From NCBI RefSeq assembly GCF_027912675.1, contig NZ_CP115757.1, positions 1,674,001-1,738,000 of the forward strand: a stretch of 64,000 nucleotides of DNA, in the 5' to 3' direction. Shown here piece by piece: positions 8,360 to 17,241 of the stretch. A model generated the notes under the pieces. That model had not been told where the DNA came from. It did not search any database and saw only the letters and a program-made list of their open reading frames with translations. This DNA comes from Paracoccus sp. SCSIO 75233 (GTDB taxonomy: Bacteria > Pseudomonadota > Alphaproteobacteria > Rhodobacterales > Rhodobacteraceae). Each line of letters begins with the position of its first letter. Positions within the stretch are counted from its first letter, which is position 1. The position numbers and the translations under genes were made by a program.

Positions 8360-9208
8360 TTGGAACAACTGACCGAACTGGTCACAGCCCATAAAATCCC
8401 GGTCGGCCAAACCGCCGACCGGGTTTTTGACTGGCTGGCCACCAATGCAACCGGGTTTTTCGACGCGCTTCACGCAGCGATCGAGGCCGGGATTGACGGC
8501 GTCCTGTTTCTGCTGACCGCGCCGCCTCCGTTTCTGTTCATCCTGATCGCGATGGCCGTCACCTATGCGTTGCAGCGCAGCGTGACGATCACGCTCGGCA
8601 TCGGGCTGGGTTTCCTGTTCATCCTCAATCAGGGCTACTGGAAGGAGACGATGGAGTCGCTGACGCTGGTGCTGTCGGCCTGTGTCGTCTGCATGGGGCT
8701 GGGCGTGCCCGCGGGCATCGCGCTCGCCCATCGTCCGAAACTCTATGAATGGGTGCGCCCGCTGCTTGATCTGATGCAGACGCTGCCGACCTTCGTTTAT
8801 CTGATCCCGGCTGTGGTGCTGTTCAATATCGGCATGGTGCCGGGGCTGATCGCGACCGTGATTTTCGTGCTGCCCGCGCCGATCCGGCTGACCCAGCTTG
8901 GCATCGCCTCCACCCCCGCGCCGCTGCGCGAGGCGGCCGTGGCCTTCGGCGCCACCCCGCGACAGCTTCTGTGGAAGGTGGAAATGCCAAGCGCCCTGCC
9001 CCAGATCATGACCGGGCTGAACCAGACCATCATGCTGTCGCTGTCGATGGTGGTGATCGCGGCACTTGTCGGCGCGGCAGGGCTGGGGGTGCCGGTGGTC
9101 CGCGCGCTCAACAGCGTGAATGCGGCACTGGGTTTCGAATCCGGGCTGGTGATCGTGGTGCTGGCTGTGATGCTCGACCGGGCCTTGCGCAGAAGGGAAA
9201 AACCGTGA
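8360..9208 (+). CDS. choW: Choline ABC transporter permease
   Basis: A 282-residue membrane permease. After an N-terminal soluble segment there are about six hydrophobic segments, and the permease EAA-type loop reads STPAPLREAAVAFGATPRQLLWKVEMPSALP across residues about 175-205. TTG at 8360 is taken as start, 8 bases after choX; no ATG or GTG in frame fits before the first membrane segment, and GGAAGG at 8342-8347 is a somewhat distant ribosome site. It overlaps choV by 4 bases. Confidence 0.85.
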   Translation: MEQLTELVTAHKIPVGQTADRVFDWLATNATGFFDALHAAIEAGIDGVLFLLTAPPPFLFILIAMAVTYALQRSVTITLGIGLGFLFILNQGYWKETMESLTLVLSACVVCMGLGVPAGIALAHRPKLYEWVRPLLDLMQTLPTFVYLIPAVVLFNIGMVPGLIATVIFVLPAPIRLTQLGIASTPAPLREAAVAFGATPRQLLWKVEMPSALPQIMTGLNQTIMLSLSMVVIAALVGAAGLGVPVVRALNSVNAALGFESGLVIVVLAVMLDRALRRREKP

Positions 9209-10203
9209 CCGCCATCGCCTTCGACAATTGCTCGATCATGTTCGGGGACCGGCCCGATACGGCGCTGAACCGCGCCGATGCCGGTCACGACCGCAGCGAG
9301 ATCGAGGCCGCGACCGGGCAGGTTCTGGGCGTCCATGATGCTTCGCTGAGCGTCGATGATGGGGAAATCGTCGTGCTGATGGGTCTTTCCGGCTCCGGCA
9401 AATCGACGCTGCTCAGGGCCGTGAACGGGCTGAACCCGGTGGCGCGCGGCGATGTGCGGGTCCGGATGGGGGACCGGATGATCTCCGTTCCCGGTGCGAA
9501 CCGGGCGACGCTGCGGGAATTGCGGCTGAACCATGTCTCGATGGTGTTCCAGCAATTCGGCCTGCTGCCGTGGCGCAGCGTGGCGGATAATGTCGGGCTG
9601 GGCATGGAACTGGCCGGCATGCCCCGCAGCCAGCGCGCGGCCCGCGTGGCGGAGCAGCTTGAACTGGTCGGGCTAGATGGCTGGGCGGATCGTCAGGTGG
9701 CGGAATTGTCGGGCGGGATGCAGCAACGCGTCGGCCTCGCCCGTGCCTTCGCAACACGCGCCCCGATCCTGCTGATGGATGAACCGTTCAGCGCGCTTGA
9801 CCCGCTGATCCGGGCGCGGCTTCAGGACGACCTGCTGGCGCTTCAGCGAACCGCGAAACGCTCCATCCTGTTTGTCAGTCACGATCTGGACGAGGCGTTC
9901 AAGCTCGGCAACCGCATCGCGCTGATGGAGGGCGGGCGGATCGTGCAGACCGGCACCGCGCGGCAGATCATGGCACAACCGGCGAATGATTATGTCGCGG
10001 CCTTCGTCGCCCATCTCAACCCGCTCGACGTGCTGACAGCGGGCGATCTGGCGCGCGAAGGCGATGCGACGGGCACGCCCCTGCCGCCGGATATGCCGCT
10101 GAAACAGGTGCTGACGGCGCTTGCCGAGCGTGAGGCGCTGCCGGTGGCGGGCGCGGGACGGATCACCCGCGCCGATCTGCTGCGGCGGCTGGCGGGGTCG
10201 TAA
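9205..10203 (+). CDS. choV: Choline ABC transporter ATP-binding protein
   Basis: A 332-residue ATPase. Walker A GLSGSGKST (60-68), Q-loop VFQQFGLLPW, signature LSGGMQQR and Walker B ILLMDEPFSALDP are intact. The N-terminal extension before Walker A is typical of ProV/OpuAA-like proteins. The C terminus keeps only a short CBS-like segment (GTPLPPDMPLKQVLTAL) rather than a full CBS pair, so osmotic gating through CBS domains is not evident. GTG start overlaps the choW stop (GTGA). Last gene of the operon. Confidence 0.87.
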   Translation: MTAIAFDNCSIMFGDRPDTALNRADAGHDRSEIEAATGQVLGVHDASLSVDDGEIVVLMGLSGSGKSTLLRAVNGLNPVARGDVRVRMGDRMISVPGANRATLRELRLNHVSMVFQQFGLLPWRSVADNVGLGMELAGMPRSQRAARVAEQLELVGLDGWADRQVAELSGGMQQRVGLARAFATRAPILLMDEPFSALDPLIRARLQDDLLALQRTAKRSILFVSHDLDEAFKLGNRIALMEGGRIVQTGTARQIMAQPANDYVAAFVAHLNPLDVLTAGDLAREGDATGTPLPPDMPLKQVLTALAEREALPVAGAGRITRADLLRRLAGS

Positions 10204-10221
10204 ACGGGTCGGACGTGCCGC

Positions 10222-11103
10222 TCAATGATCCGGCGGCAGACCGCGCTTCCGCGACTCGCGCCATGTGATATAGGTGATCGCCCCGATCATCACGCCGCCG
10301 CCCAGCAGCACCATCGGGTCGACCGGCTCCGCGAACAGCGCCACGTCCAGCAGGCTGGCCCAGATCAGTTGCAGGAATGTGACCGGCTGGGTCACCGACA
10401 TCGGCGCCGAGGCGAAGGCCCGCGTCATGGTATAATGACCCGTGGTCGCGAAAACCGCGACCAGACCAAGCCCGCCGATCTGTGCCCATGTCGGCGGCAC
10501 CCAGACGGCAAGGGCAATCGGCGCAAGCGCCACGGTCACGGTCAGCGACATCATCGCGACCACCACCTGCGCCGGGGCCCGAAGCGCCAGTTGCCGCGCG
10601 ATGAGGTAGGAAATCCCGAATGCAAAAGCCGCCGCGGTCTGCGCCAGATGACCGCTGTTCAGCTCCCGGACACCGGGCCGCAGCACGATCAGCGCCCCGA
10701 TCAGCGCCACACCGATGGCGATCCCGCGCCGCCATGACAGCAACTCGCCAAACAGCAGCGCAGCACCAATGGTGGCGATAATCGGGTTGAGAAAGCCGAT
10801 CGCCGTCACCTCGGCAATGGAGATCCGGGTCATGGCGTAAAACCACAGCATGACCGCCAGCACATGCAGCGCGCCCCGCAGGGCAAACGGTCCCAGCGTT
10901 CCCGCCGGCAGGCCCTGCCGCGCGATCTGCACCAGAACCGGCATGGTGAAGAAAATGCCGAACACGAAGCGGATGAAAGCCGATTGCGGCGCTGGCAGCC
11001 CTTGCCCGAAATGCTTGACCAGCGCGTTGACGAAAACGAAGCACAGCCCGGTCACAACCATCCACCCGATCCCGGCCAGATCGTTGCGCTGCGTCTCGTT
11101 CAC
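10222..11103 (-). CDS. EamA/DMT-family transporter
   Basis: A 293-residue inner-membrane protein with ten predicted helices in two EamA repeats (FAIRFVFGIFFTMP-like first half; second half from about residue 145). The family exports or imports metabolites such as amino acids, S-adenosylmethionine or others; substrate is not readable. It starts with GTG directly after the TAG of the LysE gene, so both are likely co-transcribed from the ArgP-facing promoter. Confidence 0.8.
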   Translation of the reverse strand: MNETQRNDLAGIGWMVVTGLCFVFVNALVKHFGQGLPAPQSAFIRFVFGIFFTMPVLVQIARQGLPAGTLGPFALRGALHVLAVMLWFYAMTRISIAEVTAIGFLNPIIATIGAALLFGELLSWRRGIAIGVALIGALIVLRPGVRELNSGHLAQTAAAFAFGISYLIARQLALRAPAQVVVAMMSLTVTVALAPIALAVWVPPTWAQIGGLGLVAVFATTGHYTMTRAFASAPMSVTQPVTFLQLIWASLLDVALFAEPVDPMVLLGGGVMIGAITYITWRESRKRGLPPDH

Positions 11104-11700
11104 CTAGTCACCCATTATCAGCCTGAGCGCGATAGACCACATAATAAAGGCGATGACCAGATCGAGGATCTGCCATGCACGGGGCCGCGCAAAGACCGGC
11201 GCAAGCAGCCGCGCCCCATAGCCGAGCGAGAAGAAAAACAGGAACGATCCGCTGATCGCACCGGCGGCAAAGGCGGTCTTGTTGGCAAAATCGGCAGAAA
11301 CCGCGCCAAGCAGCACGACCGTATCCAGATAGACATGCGGGTTGGCCCAGGTGATTGCCGCAACCGCCGCCATTGTCGGCCAGAACGCCTGCGCCTGTCC
11401 CGCAACCCGAAGCGCATCCCCACCCTTGAGCGCGGACATTGCGGCGCGCAACCCGTAGAGGATCAGAAACGCCGCCCCGCCCCATCTCATCGCTTCGGTG
11501 AACCATGGCGCGACCTGCGTCAGAAGCTCCGCGCCGAACACCCCGACGCTGACAAGGATCGCGTCGGAAATGGCGCAGAACAGCACCACAGGCAGGACAT
11601 GGCTGCGCAACAGCCCCTGTCGCAGCACAAAGGCGTTCTGCGCCCCGATGGCGACGATCAGCGATAATCCGGTGCCGAGACCTGCAAGATAAGCGTGCAT
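11104..11700 (-). CDS. LysE/ArgO-family amino-acid exporter
   Basis: A 198-residue membrane protein with six predicted helices. LGTGLSLIVAIGAQNAFVLRQGL and ILYGLRAAMSAL plus WANPHVYLDTVVLLG are characteristic of LysE/ArgO exporters of basic amino acids. It stands divergent from an ArgP/LysG-like LysR gene, the standard arrangement in which the regulator senses lysine or arginine and induces export. Divergent promoter region 11701-11784. Confidence 0.88.
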   Translation of the reverse strand: MHAYLAGLGTGLSLIVAIGAQNAFVLRQGLLRSHVLPVVLFCAISDAILVSVGVFGAELLTQVAPWFTEAMRWGGAAFLILYGLRAAMSALKGGDALRVAGQAQAFWPTMAAVAAITWANPHVYLDTVVLLGAVSADFANKTAFAAGAISGSFLFFFSLGYGARLLAPVFARPRAWQILDLVIAFIMWSIALRLIMGD

Positions 11701-11784
11701 GTTTAACCCTTTCGTTGCGCCCGTCTTGCATCAGCCGTCGAAATAAGTGAAATTCATTTTGATTTATCTGGATAAGAAATTCTA
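11701..11784. promoter_or_regulatory. Divergent control region between lysE-type exporter and argP
   Basis: An AT-rich 84-bp spacer containing AATAAGTGAAATTC and GATTTATCTGGATAA, rich in T-N11-A type LysR half-sites. It must carry promoters for both divergent genes; exact boxes are not clear. Confidence 0.4.
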
Positions 11785-12657
11785 ATGATCGACTACCCCG
11801 CCCTCGCGGCCTTGGCAGAGGTGATCCGGCGCGGTTCCTTCGACGCCGCCGCCCATGCACTCGGCATCACGCAGCCCGCCGTGTCCCAGCGGATCAAGTC
11901 GCTTGAGGCTCGGCTGGGACAGGTGCTGCTGGATCGCGGCCCGCCTGTGACCGCGACTGAGGCCGGGATGCGACTGGTCGCGCATCACGATCAGGTCCGT
12001 CTGCTGGAGGCGGGTCTGGCAGGCATCGCACCAGGCGACGCCCTGCCCCCGACCATCCGGGTGGCGGTGAATGCCGACAGCCTTGCAAGCTGGGCGATTG
12101 CGGCGCTGCCGCACGCGCCGGGGCTGCTGGATCTGGTGATCGACGATCAGGACCATGCCGAGGGGCTGCTGCGGGCGGGGCTGGTCAGCGCGGCGGTCAC
12201 GGCACAGCGCGGGCCGGTCGCCGGATGCGACAGCCACGCGCTCGGGGTGATGGATTACCTCGCTGTGGCGACGCCGGATTTCATTTCCCGCCATTTCCCC
12301 GACGGGATCACGGCAGAGGCGCTGCGGGCTGCCCCCGCGATCACCTTCAACAAGAAGGACGCGCTGCAAAATGAATGGGTGAAGCGGAATTTCGGCCAGC
12401 GGATCACCCTGCCGACCCATCTGATCCCGACGAGCGAGGCATTTGCGCAGGCGGTCAGGCTCGGCATGGGCTGGGGGATGAACCCTGAAATCCTGATTGC
12501 GGAGGATCTGCGCAGCGGTCGCCTGATCCCGCTATTGCCGGACACGAAACTCGGCGTGCCGCTATACTGGCAGATCGCGCGGATCATGGCCCCGGCGCTG
12601 ACCGATCTGACCCGCAATATCAGACGCACCGCCCGCGCGGCGCTGCGCCCTTTGTGA
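11785..12657 (+). CDS. argP: LysR-family regulator, ArgP/LysG type
   Basis: A 290-residue LysR-type regulator. Residues 1-60 form the winged helix (LAEVIRRGSFDAAAHALGITQ, then PAVSQRIKSLEARLG). The effector domain contains AVNADSLASWAIAAL, typical of ArgP/IciA and LysG. It is predicted to activate the divergent LysE exporter in response to lysine/arginine. A nested palindrome includes its stop codon. Confidence 0.85.
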   Translation: MIDYPALAALAEVIRRGSFDAAAHALGITQPAVSQRIKSLEARLGQVLLDRGPPVTATEAGMRLVAHHDQVRLLEAGLAGIAPGDALPPTIRVAVNADSLASWAIAALPHAPGLLDLVIDDQDHAEGLLRAGLVSAAVTAQRGPVAGCDSHALGVMDYLAVATPDFISRHFPDGITAEALRAAPAITFNKKDALQNEWVKRNFGQRITLPTHLIPTSEAFAQAVRLGMGWGMNPEILIAEDLRSGRLIPLLPDTKLGVPLYWQIARIMAPALTDLTRNIRRTARAALRPL

Positions 12658-12694
12658 TCACAGCCCCGAAATCACCGGGGCAACGTGATCACAA
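12652..12694. terminator. Bidirectional palindrome spanning both stop codons
   Basis: Outer arms TTGTGATCAC (12652-12661) and GTGATCACAA (12685-12694) enclose an inner stem GCCCCG/CGGGGC (12663-12668 and 12676-12681). Each outer arm contains a stop codon: TGA of argP (12655-12657) and TGA of yebC (12691-12689). No U-run, but the symmetric layout between convergent genes suggests transcript-end formation for both. Confidence 0.55.
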
Positions 12695-13432
12695 TTGCTC
12701 CGCAACCTCGTCCGAGAGATCGAAATTGCCGGTGACGTTCTGCACGTCGTCGTCATCCTCCAGCGTCTCGATCAGCTTCATCAGCTTCTGCGCCGTGTCC
12801 ATATCGGTCACTTCGGTCGGGGCCTGCGGTTTCCAGATCAGCTTCGCCGTCTCGGATTCGCCCAGAGCCTCCTCAAGCGCGGTCGAGACCTCGTTCAGGT
12901 CGGTATCGGCGCAATAGATCCAGTGGCCGTCATCATCGGATTGCACATCCTCCGCCCCGGCCTCGATCGCGGCCATCATCACCGTGTCGGCATCGCCTGC
13001 CTCAACCGGGTATTTGATCTCCCCCACGCGGTCGAACATGAAGCTGACGCTGCCGGTCTGGCCCAGATCGCCGCCATTCTTGGTGAAGGTCGAGCGCACA
13101 TTCGACGCCGTGCGGTTGCGGTTGTCGGTCATCGCCTCGACAATGATCGCGATACCATTCGGGCCGTAACCCTCATAGCGGATTTCGTCGTAATTCTCCG
13201 CATCGCCGCCCAGCGACTTCTTGATCGCGCGGTCGATGACGTCCTTGGGGACCGAGTTCGACTTCGCCTCTTTTACCGCCAGCCGCAGCCTCGGGTTCTT
13301 CTCGGGGTCGGGATCGCCCATCTTCGCGGCGACGGTAATCTCCTTCGCCAGCTTCGAGAACAGCTTCGACCGGATCGCGTCCTGGCGACCCTTGCGATGC
13401 TGAATATTCGCCCATTTTGAATGGCCTGCCAT
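12689..13432 (-). CDS. yebC: YebC/PmpR-family protein
   Basis: A 247-residue protein starting [19 protein letters not shown], the YebC hallmark, with [18 protein letters not shown] and the acidic C-terminal domain. Members were first described as DNA-binding regulators and more recently as factors helping ribosomes through proline-rich stretches. Convergent with argP; nothing suggests an operon. Confidence 0.95.
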   Translation of the reverse strand: MAGHSKWANIQHRKGRQDAIRSKLFSKLAKEITVAAKMGDPDPEKNPRLRLAVKEAKSNSVPKDVIDRAIKKSLGGDAENYDEIRYEGYGPNGIAIIVEAMTDNRNRTASNVRSTFTKNGGDLGQTGSVSFMFDRVGEIKYPVEAGDADTVMMAAIEAGAEDVQSDDDGHWIYCADTDLNEVSTALEEALGESETAKLIWKPQAPTEVTDMDTAQKLMKLIETLEDDDDVQNVTGNFDLSDEVAEQL

Positions 13433-13587
13433 GATAGATGGTCCTTAAACGTCAGCAGAAATCGGGTTTTTTGGGCTTTTAATCCAGCACGGGGGCCGAC
13501 CGCAAGGCATTGCGGAGCCGCGAACGCCATTGCACCATAAGCGGAGGCGGTTATCATCGCCACCTGATTGATGGCGAGGATTTCGCG

Positions 13588-15372
13588 ATGACCTTCCCCC
13601 AGATTGTCCTGTTTTCGATTTTCGGCGCGGTCATGGTGCTGATGTTCATCGGCAAATGGCGGCATGATCTGGTCGCCTTCGCCGGGCTGATGGCCGGCGT
13701 GCTTCTGGGCGTCGTACCGGGGGACGAGGCGTTCAGCGGTTTCGGCCACCCCGCGACGATGGTCGTGGCGCTGATCCTGATCACCACGGCGGGGCTGATG
13801 CGGTCTGGCGCAGTGGCGCGGCTCACGCGGCTGCTGGTCGATGCGGATCGCCCGATCAGCCTGCATATCGCGGTGATGGGCGGGATCGGCGGCGCACTGT
13901 CGGGGTTCATGAACAATATCGCGGCGCTGGCGATCCTGATGCCCATCGACATCCAGATCGCGCGCAAGGCGGGCCGCGCCGTCGGGCTGACGCTGATGCC
14001 GCTGGCCTTCGCCACCATCCTTGGCGGCATGCTGACGCTGATCGGGACGCCGCCGAACCTGATCGTCTCGGGCTTCCGGCAGGAGGTGCTGGGCGAGCCG
14101 TACCGGATGTTCCAGTTCCTGCCGGTCGGCGGCGCCGTCGCCATTGCCGGGATCGCCTTCGTGGCGCTGATCGGCTGGCGGCTGATCCCGCTGCATGACA
14201 AGGTGGATGATGGCAGCAACGCCGAAAACCTGCCGCGCGGCTATCAGGCCGAGCTGGTCGTGACCGAGGACAGCGCCGCGCTTGGCATGACGCTGGCCGA
14301 TCTGCGCGACAGCGCCCGCGCCTCGGATGCGTGGATCAACGCGCTCAGCCGCCATCACCATCGGGTCGAGGACGATCCCGCCACCGTGACCCTCGCCGCC
14401 GGCGACGTGCTGACCTTGCGGGCCGATCCCAATGCGCTGGACGATTTCCGGTCCTCGATGAAGCTGGCCTATCCCGATGGCCATTCCGAGGCACGCGCAC
14501 GCCCCCGCAGCGAACGCGGGGAATCGCTGATCGAATTTCTGGCGCCGCTGACATCCGACCTGACCGGACAGACGGTGCAGCAGGTCGGGCTGACCAATCG
14601 TTATAACTCGGTCCTGATGGGGATGCGGAGGCGGGGCGAGATCGTCACCGGAAACCTGCGCCGCCAGACCGTGCAGGCGGGCGATATGCTGCTGTTGCTG
14701 GTCCCCGAGGGGCGCGAGGAGCAGGTTCGTGGCGGGCTTGGCCTGCTGCGTCTGGACGGGGCCACGCGCTCGGTGATGCGCGAATGGCAGATGGCGATGA
14801 CGCTTGGTCTGTTTGTGGCCGCGGTCGTGCTGACCAGCCTCGGGCTGATTACCATGCCGATCGCGCTTGGCTGCGTGATCGTGCTTTATGTGCTGTTCGG
14901 GGTGCTGTCGATCACCGAGATTTACGACCATGTGGATTGGTCTGTCGTGGTGTTGCTGGGCTCGATGATCCCCTTGGGGCTGGCACTGGATTCGACCGGA
15001 GGTTCGGCGCTGATCGCCAGCGGGCTGGCCAGCGTGACGGCGGGATTCCCGGCATGGGTGGCGCTGGCGCTGTTGATGGTCACGACGATGTTCATGTCGG
15101 ATATTCTGAACAACAACGCGACCACGATCATTGCCGCCCCGGTTGGCATCCGTCTGGCCGAAAAGCTGGAGGTCAACCCGGACGCATTCCTGATGGGCGT
15201 CGCGGTCTCTGCCGCCTGTGCGTTCCTGACCCCCATCGGGCACCAGAACAACACGCTGATCATGGGCCCCGGCGATTATCGTTTCGGCGATTACTGGCGC
15301 ATGGGGCTGCCGTTGGAGGTGATCGTGATGCTCGTCTCCGTCCCGATGCTGCTGATTGTCTGGCCGCTATAG
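13588..15372 (+). CDS. SLC13/DASS-type anion permease with two RCK-C domains
   Basis: A 594-residue membrane protein. N-terminal and C-terminal transport halves flank two soluble TrkA-C/RCK-C-like domains at about residues 210-290 and 310-395. GFMNNIAALAILMPI and GTPPNLIVSG, and in the second half DILNNNATTIIAAP and TPIGHQNNTLIMGPG, are the paired SNT-like motifs of SLC13 transporters. Substrate (di/tricarboxylate, sulfate or other) cannot be told. ATG at 13588 with GAGGA 7 bases ahead. It converges with a paralogue only 9 bases away. Confidence 0.85.
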   Translation: MTFPQIVLFSIFGAVMVLMFIGKWRHDLVAFAGLMAGVLLGVVPGDEAFSGFGHPATMVVALILITTAGLMRSGAVARLTRLLVDADRPISLHIAVMGGIGGALSGFMNNIAALAILMPIDIQIARKAGRAVGLTLMPLAFATILGGMLTLIGTPPNLIVSGFRQEVLGEPYRMFQFLPVGGAVAIAGIAFVALIGWRLIPLHDKVDDGSNAENLPRGYQAELVVTEDSAALGMTLADLRDSARASDAWINALSRHHHRVEDDPATVTLAAGDVLTLRADPNALDDFRSSMKLAYPDGHSEARARPRSERGESLIEFLAPLTSDLTGQTVQQVGLTNRYNSVLMGMRRRGEIVTGNLRRQTVQAGDMLLLLVPEGREEQVRGGLGLLRLDGATRSVMREWQMAMTLGLFVAAVVLTSLGLITMPIALGCVIVLYVLFGVLSITEIYDHVDWSVVVLLGSMIPLGLALDSTGGSALIASGLASVTAGFPAWVALALLMVTTMFMSDILNNNATTIIAAPVGIRLAEKLEVNPDAFLMGVAVSAACAFLTPIGHQNNTLIMGPGDYRFGDYWRMGLPLEVIVMLVSVPMLLIVWPL

Positions 15373-15381
15373 GGCGAACGC

Positions 15382-17160
15382 TCAGAGCGGCCAGAAAATC
15401 GGGATCACGGTCGAGGCGGTCACCGCCATCAACAGGTTCAGCGGCAGGCCCACGCGGATGAAGTCGCTGAACCGGTAGCCGCCGGGACCGTAGACCAGCG
15501 TGTTGGTCTGATAGCCGATCGGCGTGGCAAAACTGGCCGAGGCACCCATCATGACGGCGATGATCAGCGGGCGCGGATCGACCTCCAGCGACAGCGCAAG
15601 GCTGATTGCGACCGGCGTCACGATCACCGCGACGGCGTTATTCGTGACGGTTTCGGTCAGCGCCATCGCCAGCAGATAGACCGCCAGCACAAGCGCCCAG
15701 TTCGGCAGATTGGCCAGAAGCGGCGCGACGCCGGAGACGATCAGTTCGACCGCGCCGGAATTGTCCAGCCCGACACCGACCGCAAGCATGGCGAAAATCA
15801 GCGCGAGCAGACGCCCGTCGACGAAGCTCAGCGCCTCATCGGCGTCGATGCAGCGCGTGCCCAGAACGATGGCGACCCCGGCAAAGGCCAGAAGCAGGAT
15901 CGGTGCCACATCCAGCGCCGACAGGATCACCACAGCCGCAAGGACCGCAACCACAATCGGCGCGTGGCGGCGGCGGAAGGCGCGGTCGGAGGGCGCGTTC
16001 ACCTCCACCATTTCCATATCGGCGGCGAGACGCTGAATATCGGCAGGCGCGCCTTCCAGCAGCAGCGTATCCCCGACGCGCACCACCAGATCGTCAAGCT
16101 GCCGCCCGATATTCTGGTTCTTGCGATGCGCGGCCAGCACATAGACCCCGTAGCGCCGCCGGAGCCGCATCGAACCGAGCGAGCGGCCGACCATGTGGCA
16201 GCCGGGGGTAATCAGCACCTCCACCGTCGAGGTCTGGACGGAGCTGAGCTTGTCGACCATGCGCAGATCCTTGTTGCCGTGCAGGCCCAGCACCTCCGAC
16301 ATCGGGGTACGCAGCACCACCCGGTCGCCCGCGTCCAGCGTCACCGCCCCCAGATCGCGCCTGAGCGAGGCGTCGCCGCGCAGAACGTCGATCACGCGGG
16401 CGTTTTCGCGGGAGAAAATGTCGATCTCCTCCAGCTTCTTGCCGACCAGCGCGCTGTCCTCCGGGATTGCAACCTCGGTGAAAAACTTCATCTTCGAGCG
16501 CCCGGAAATGAGCGAGGACATGGAATCCCGCTCCGGCAGGATACGCGGGGCGACAAACAGCAGATAGGTCAGCCCGACAGCCGCCATGCAAAGCCCGACC
16601 GGGGTAATCTCAAAAATCCCGAAGGCGGGCTGACCGGCCTGACGCGCCACACCATCAACGAGCAGGTTTGTCGAGGTGCCGATCATCGTCACCGTGCCAC
16701 CGAGGATCGACAGATAAGACAACGGCATCAGCAGCTTGGACGGGGATTGTTCAAGCTCCCGCGCAAGCTGGATGAAAATCGGCATCATCACCACCACCAG
16801 CGGGGTATTGTTGACGAAAGCCGACATCGCCAGCACGGTCGCCGACAGCCCGGCCAGCGTGACAAAGGGCCGCTCCTTCGCGTGGCGCGCGGCGTGCTGG
16901 CCGATCCAGTCCAGCGCGCCGGTGCGCACCAGCCCGCCAACGATGATGAACATGAAGGCAATCGTCCACGGCGCCGGGTTGGCGAGCACGTCGACTATTC
17001 GGTCGGCGGGAAGTATTCCCAGCGAAAGCAAAACCATAGCGCCGATAATTGCAGTAACTTCCGGCGGATAGATTTCGCGGATGAACAGGGTCAGCATGCC
17101 GGCGATAATGGCAATCGTGGCAATGGCGGACGCCGTCCCGGTAAGTTCGAAGCCGAACAT
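15382..17160 (-). CDS. SLC13/DASS-type anion permease with two RCK-C domains (second paralogue)
   Basis: A 592-residue protein with the same architecture as its convergent neighbour: FVNNTPLVVVMMPIF and GTSTNLLVDG in the first half, two RCK-C domains at about 215-295 and 305-380, and TETVTNNAVAVIVTP plus TPIGYQTNTLVYGPGGYRF in the second. About 11-12 membrane segments. The sequence differs substantially from its neighbour, so it is an old paralogue rather than a fresh duplication. Substrate unknown. Confidence 0.85.
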   Translation of the reverse strand: MFGFELTGTASAIATIAIIAGMLTLFIREIYPPEVTAIIGAMVLLSLGILPADRIVDVLANPAPWTIAFMFIIVGGLVRTGALDWIGQHAARHAKERPFVTLAGLSATVLAMSAFVNNTPLVVVMMPIFIQLARELEQSPSKLLMPLSYLSILGGTVTMIGTSTNLLVDGVARQAGQPAFGIFEITPVGLCMAAVGLTYLLFVAPRILPERDSMSSLISGRSKMKFFTEVAIPEDSALVGKKLEEIDIFSRENARVIDVLRGDASLRRDLGAVTLDAGDRVVLRTPMSEVLGLHGNKDLRMVDKLSSVQTSTVEVLITPGCHMVGRSLGSMRLRRRYGVYVLAAHRKNQNIGRQLDDLVVRVGDTLLLEGAPADIQRLAADMEMVEVNAPSDRAFRRRHAPIVVAVLAAVVILSALDVAPILLLAFAGVAIVLGTRCIDADEALSFVDGRLLALIFAMLAVGVGLDNSGAVELIVSGVAPLLANLPNWALVLAVYLLAMALTETVTNNAVAVIVTPVAISLALSLEVDPRPLIIAVMMGASASFATPIGYQTNTLVYGPGGYRFSDFIRVGLPLNLLMAVTASTVIPIFWPL

Positions 17161-17241
17161 TCAGCCCTCAAATCCGCAACCGGCATGGCCGGTCAATCGG
17201 CGCATCATTGGACGATCACGGGGGTGTGTGCAAGCGAAGCG

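Noticed and set aside
13273-15243. A 656-codon open frame antisense to the SLC13 permease
   Set aside because: Its translation is His/Gln/Arg-rich without domain character and mirrors the permease coding strand; high GC with strong third-position bias creates such frames.
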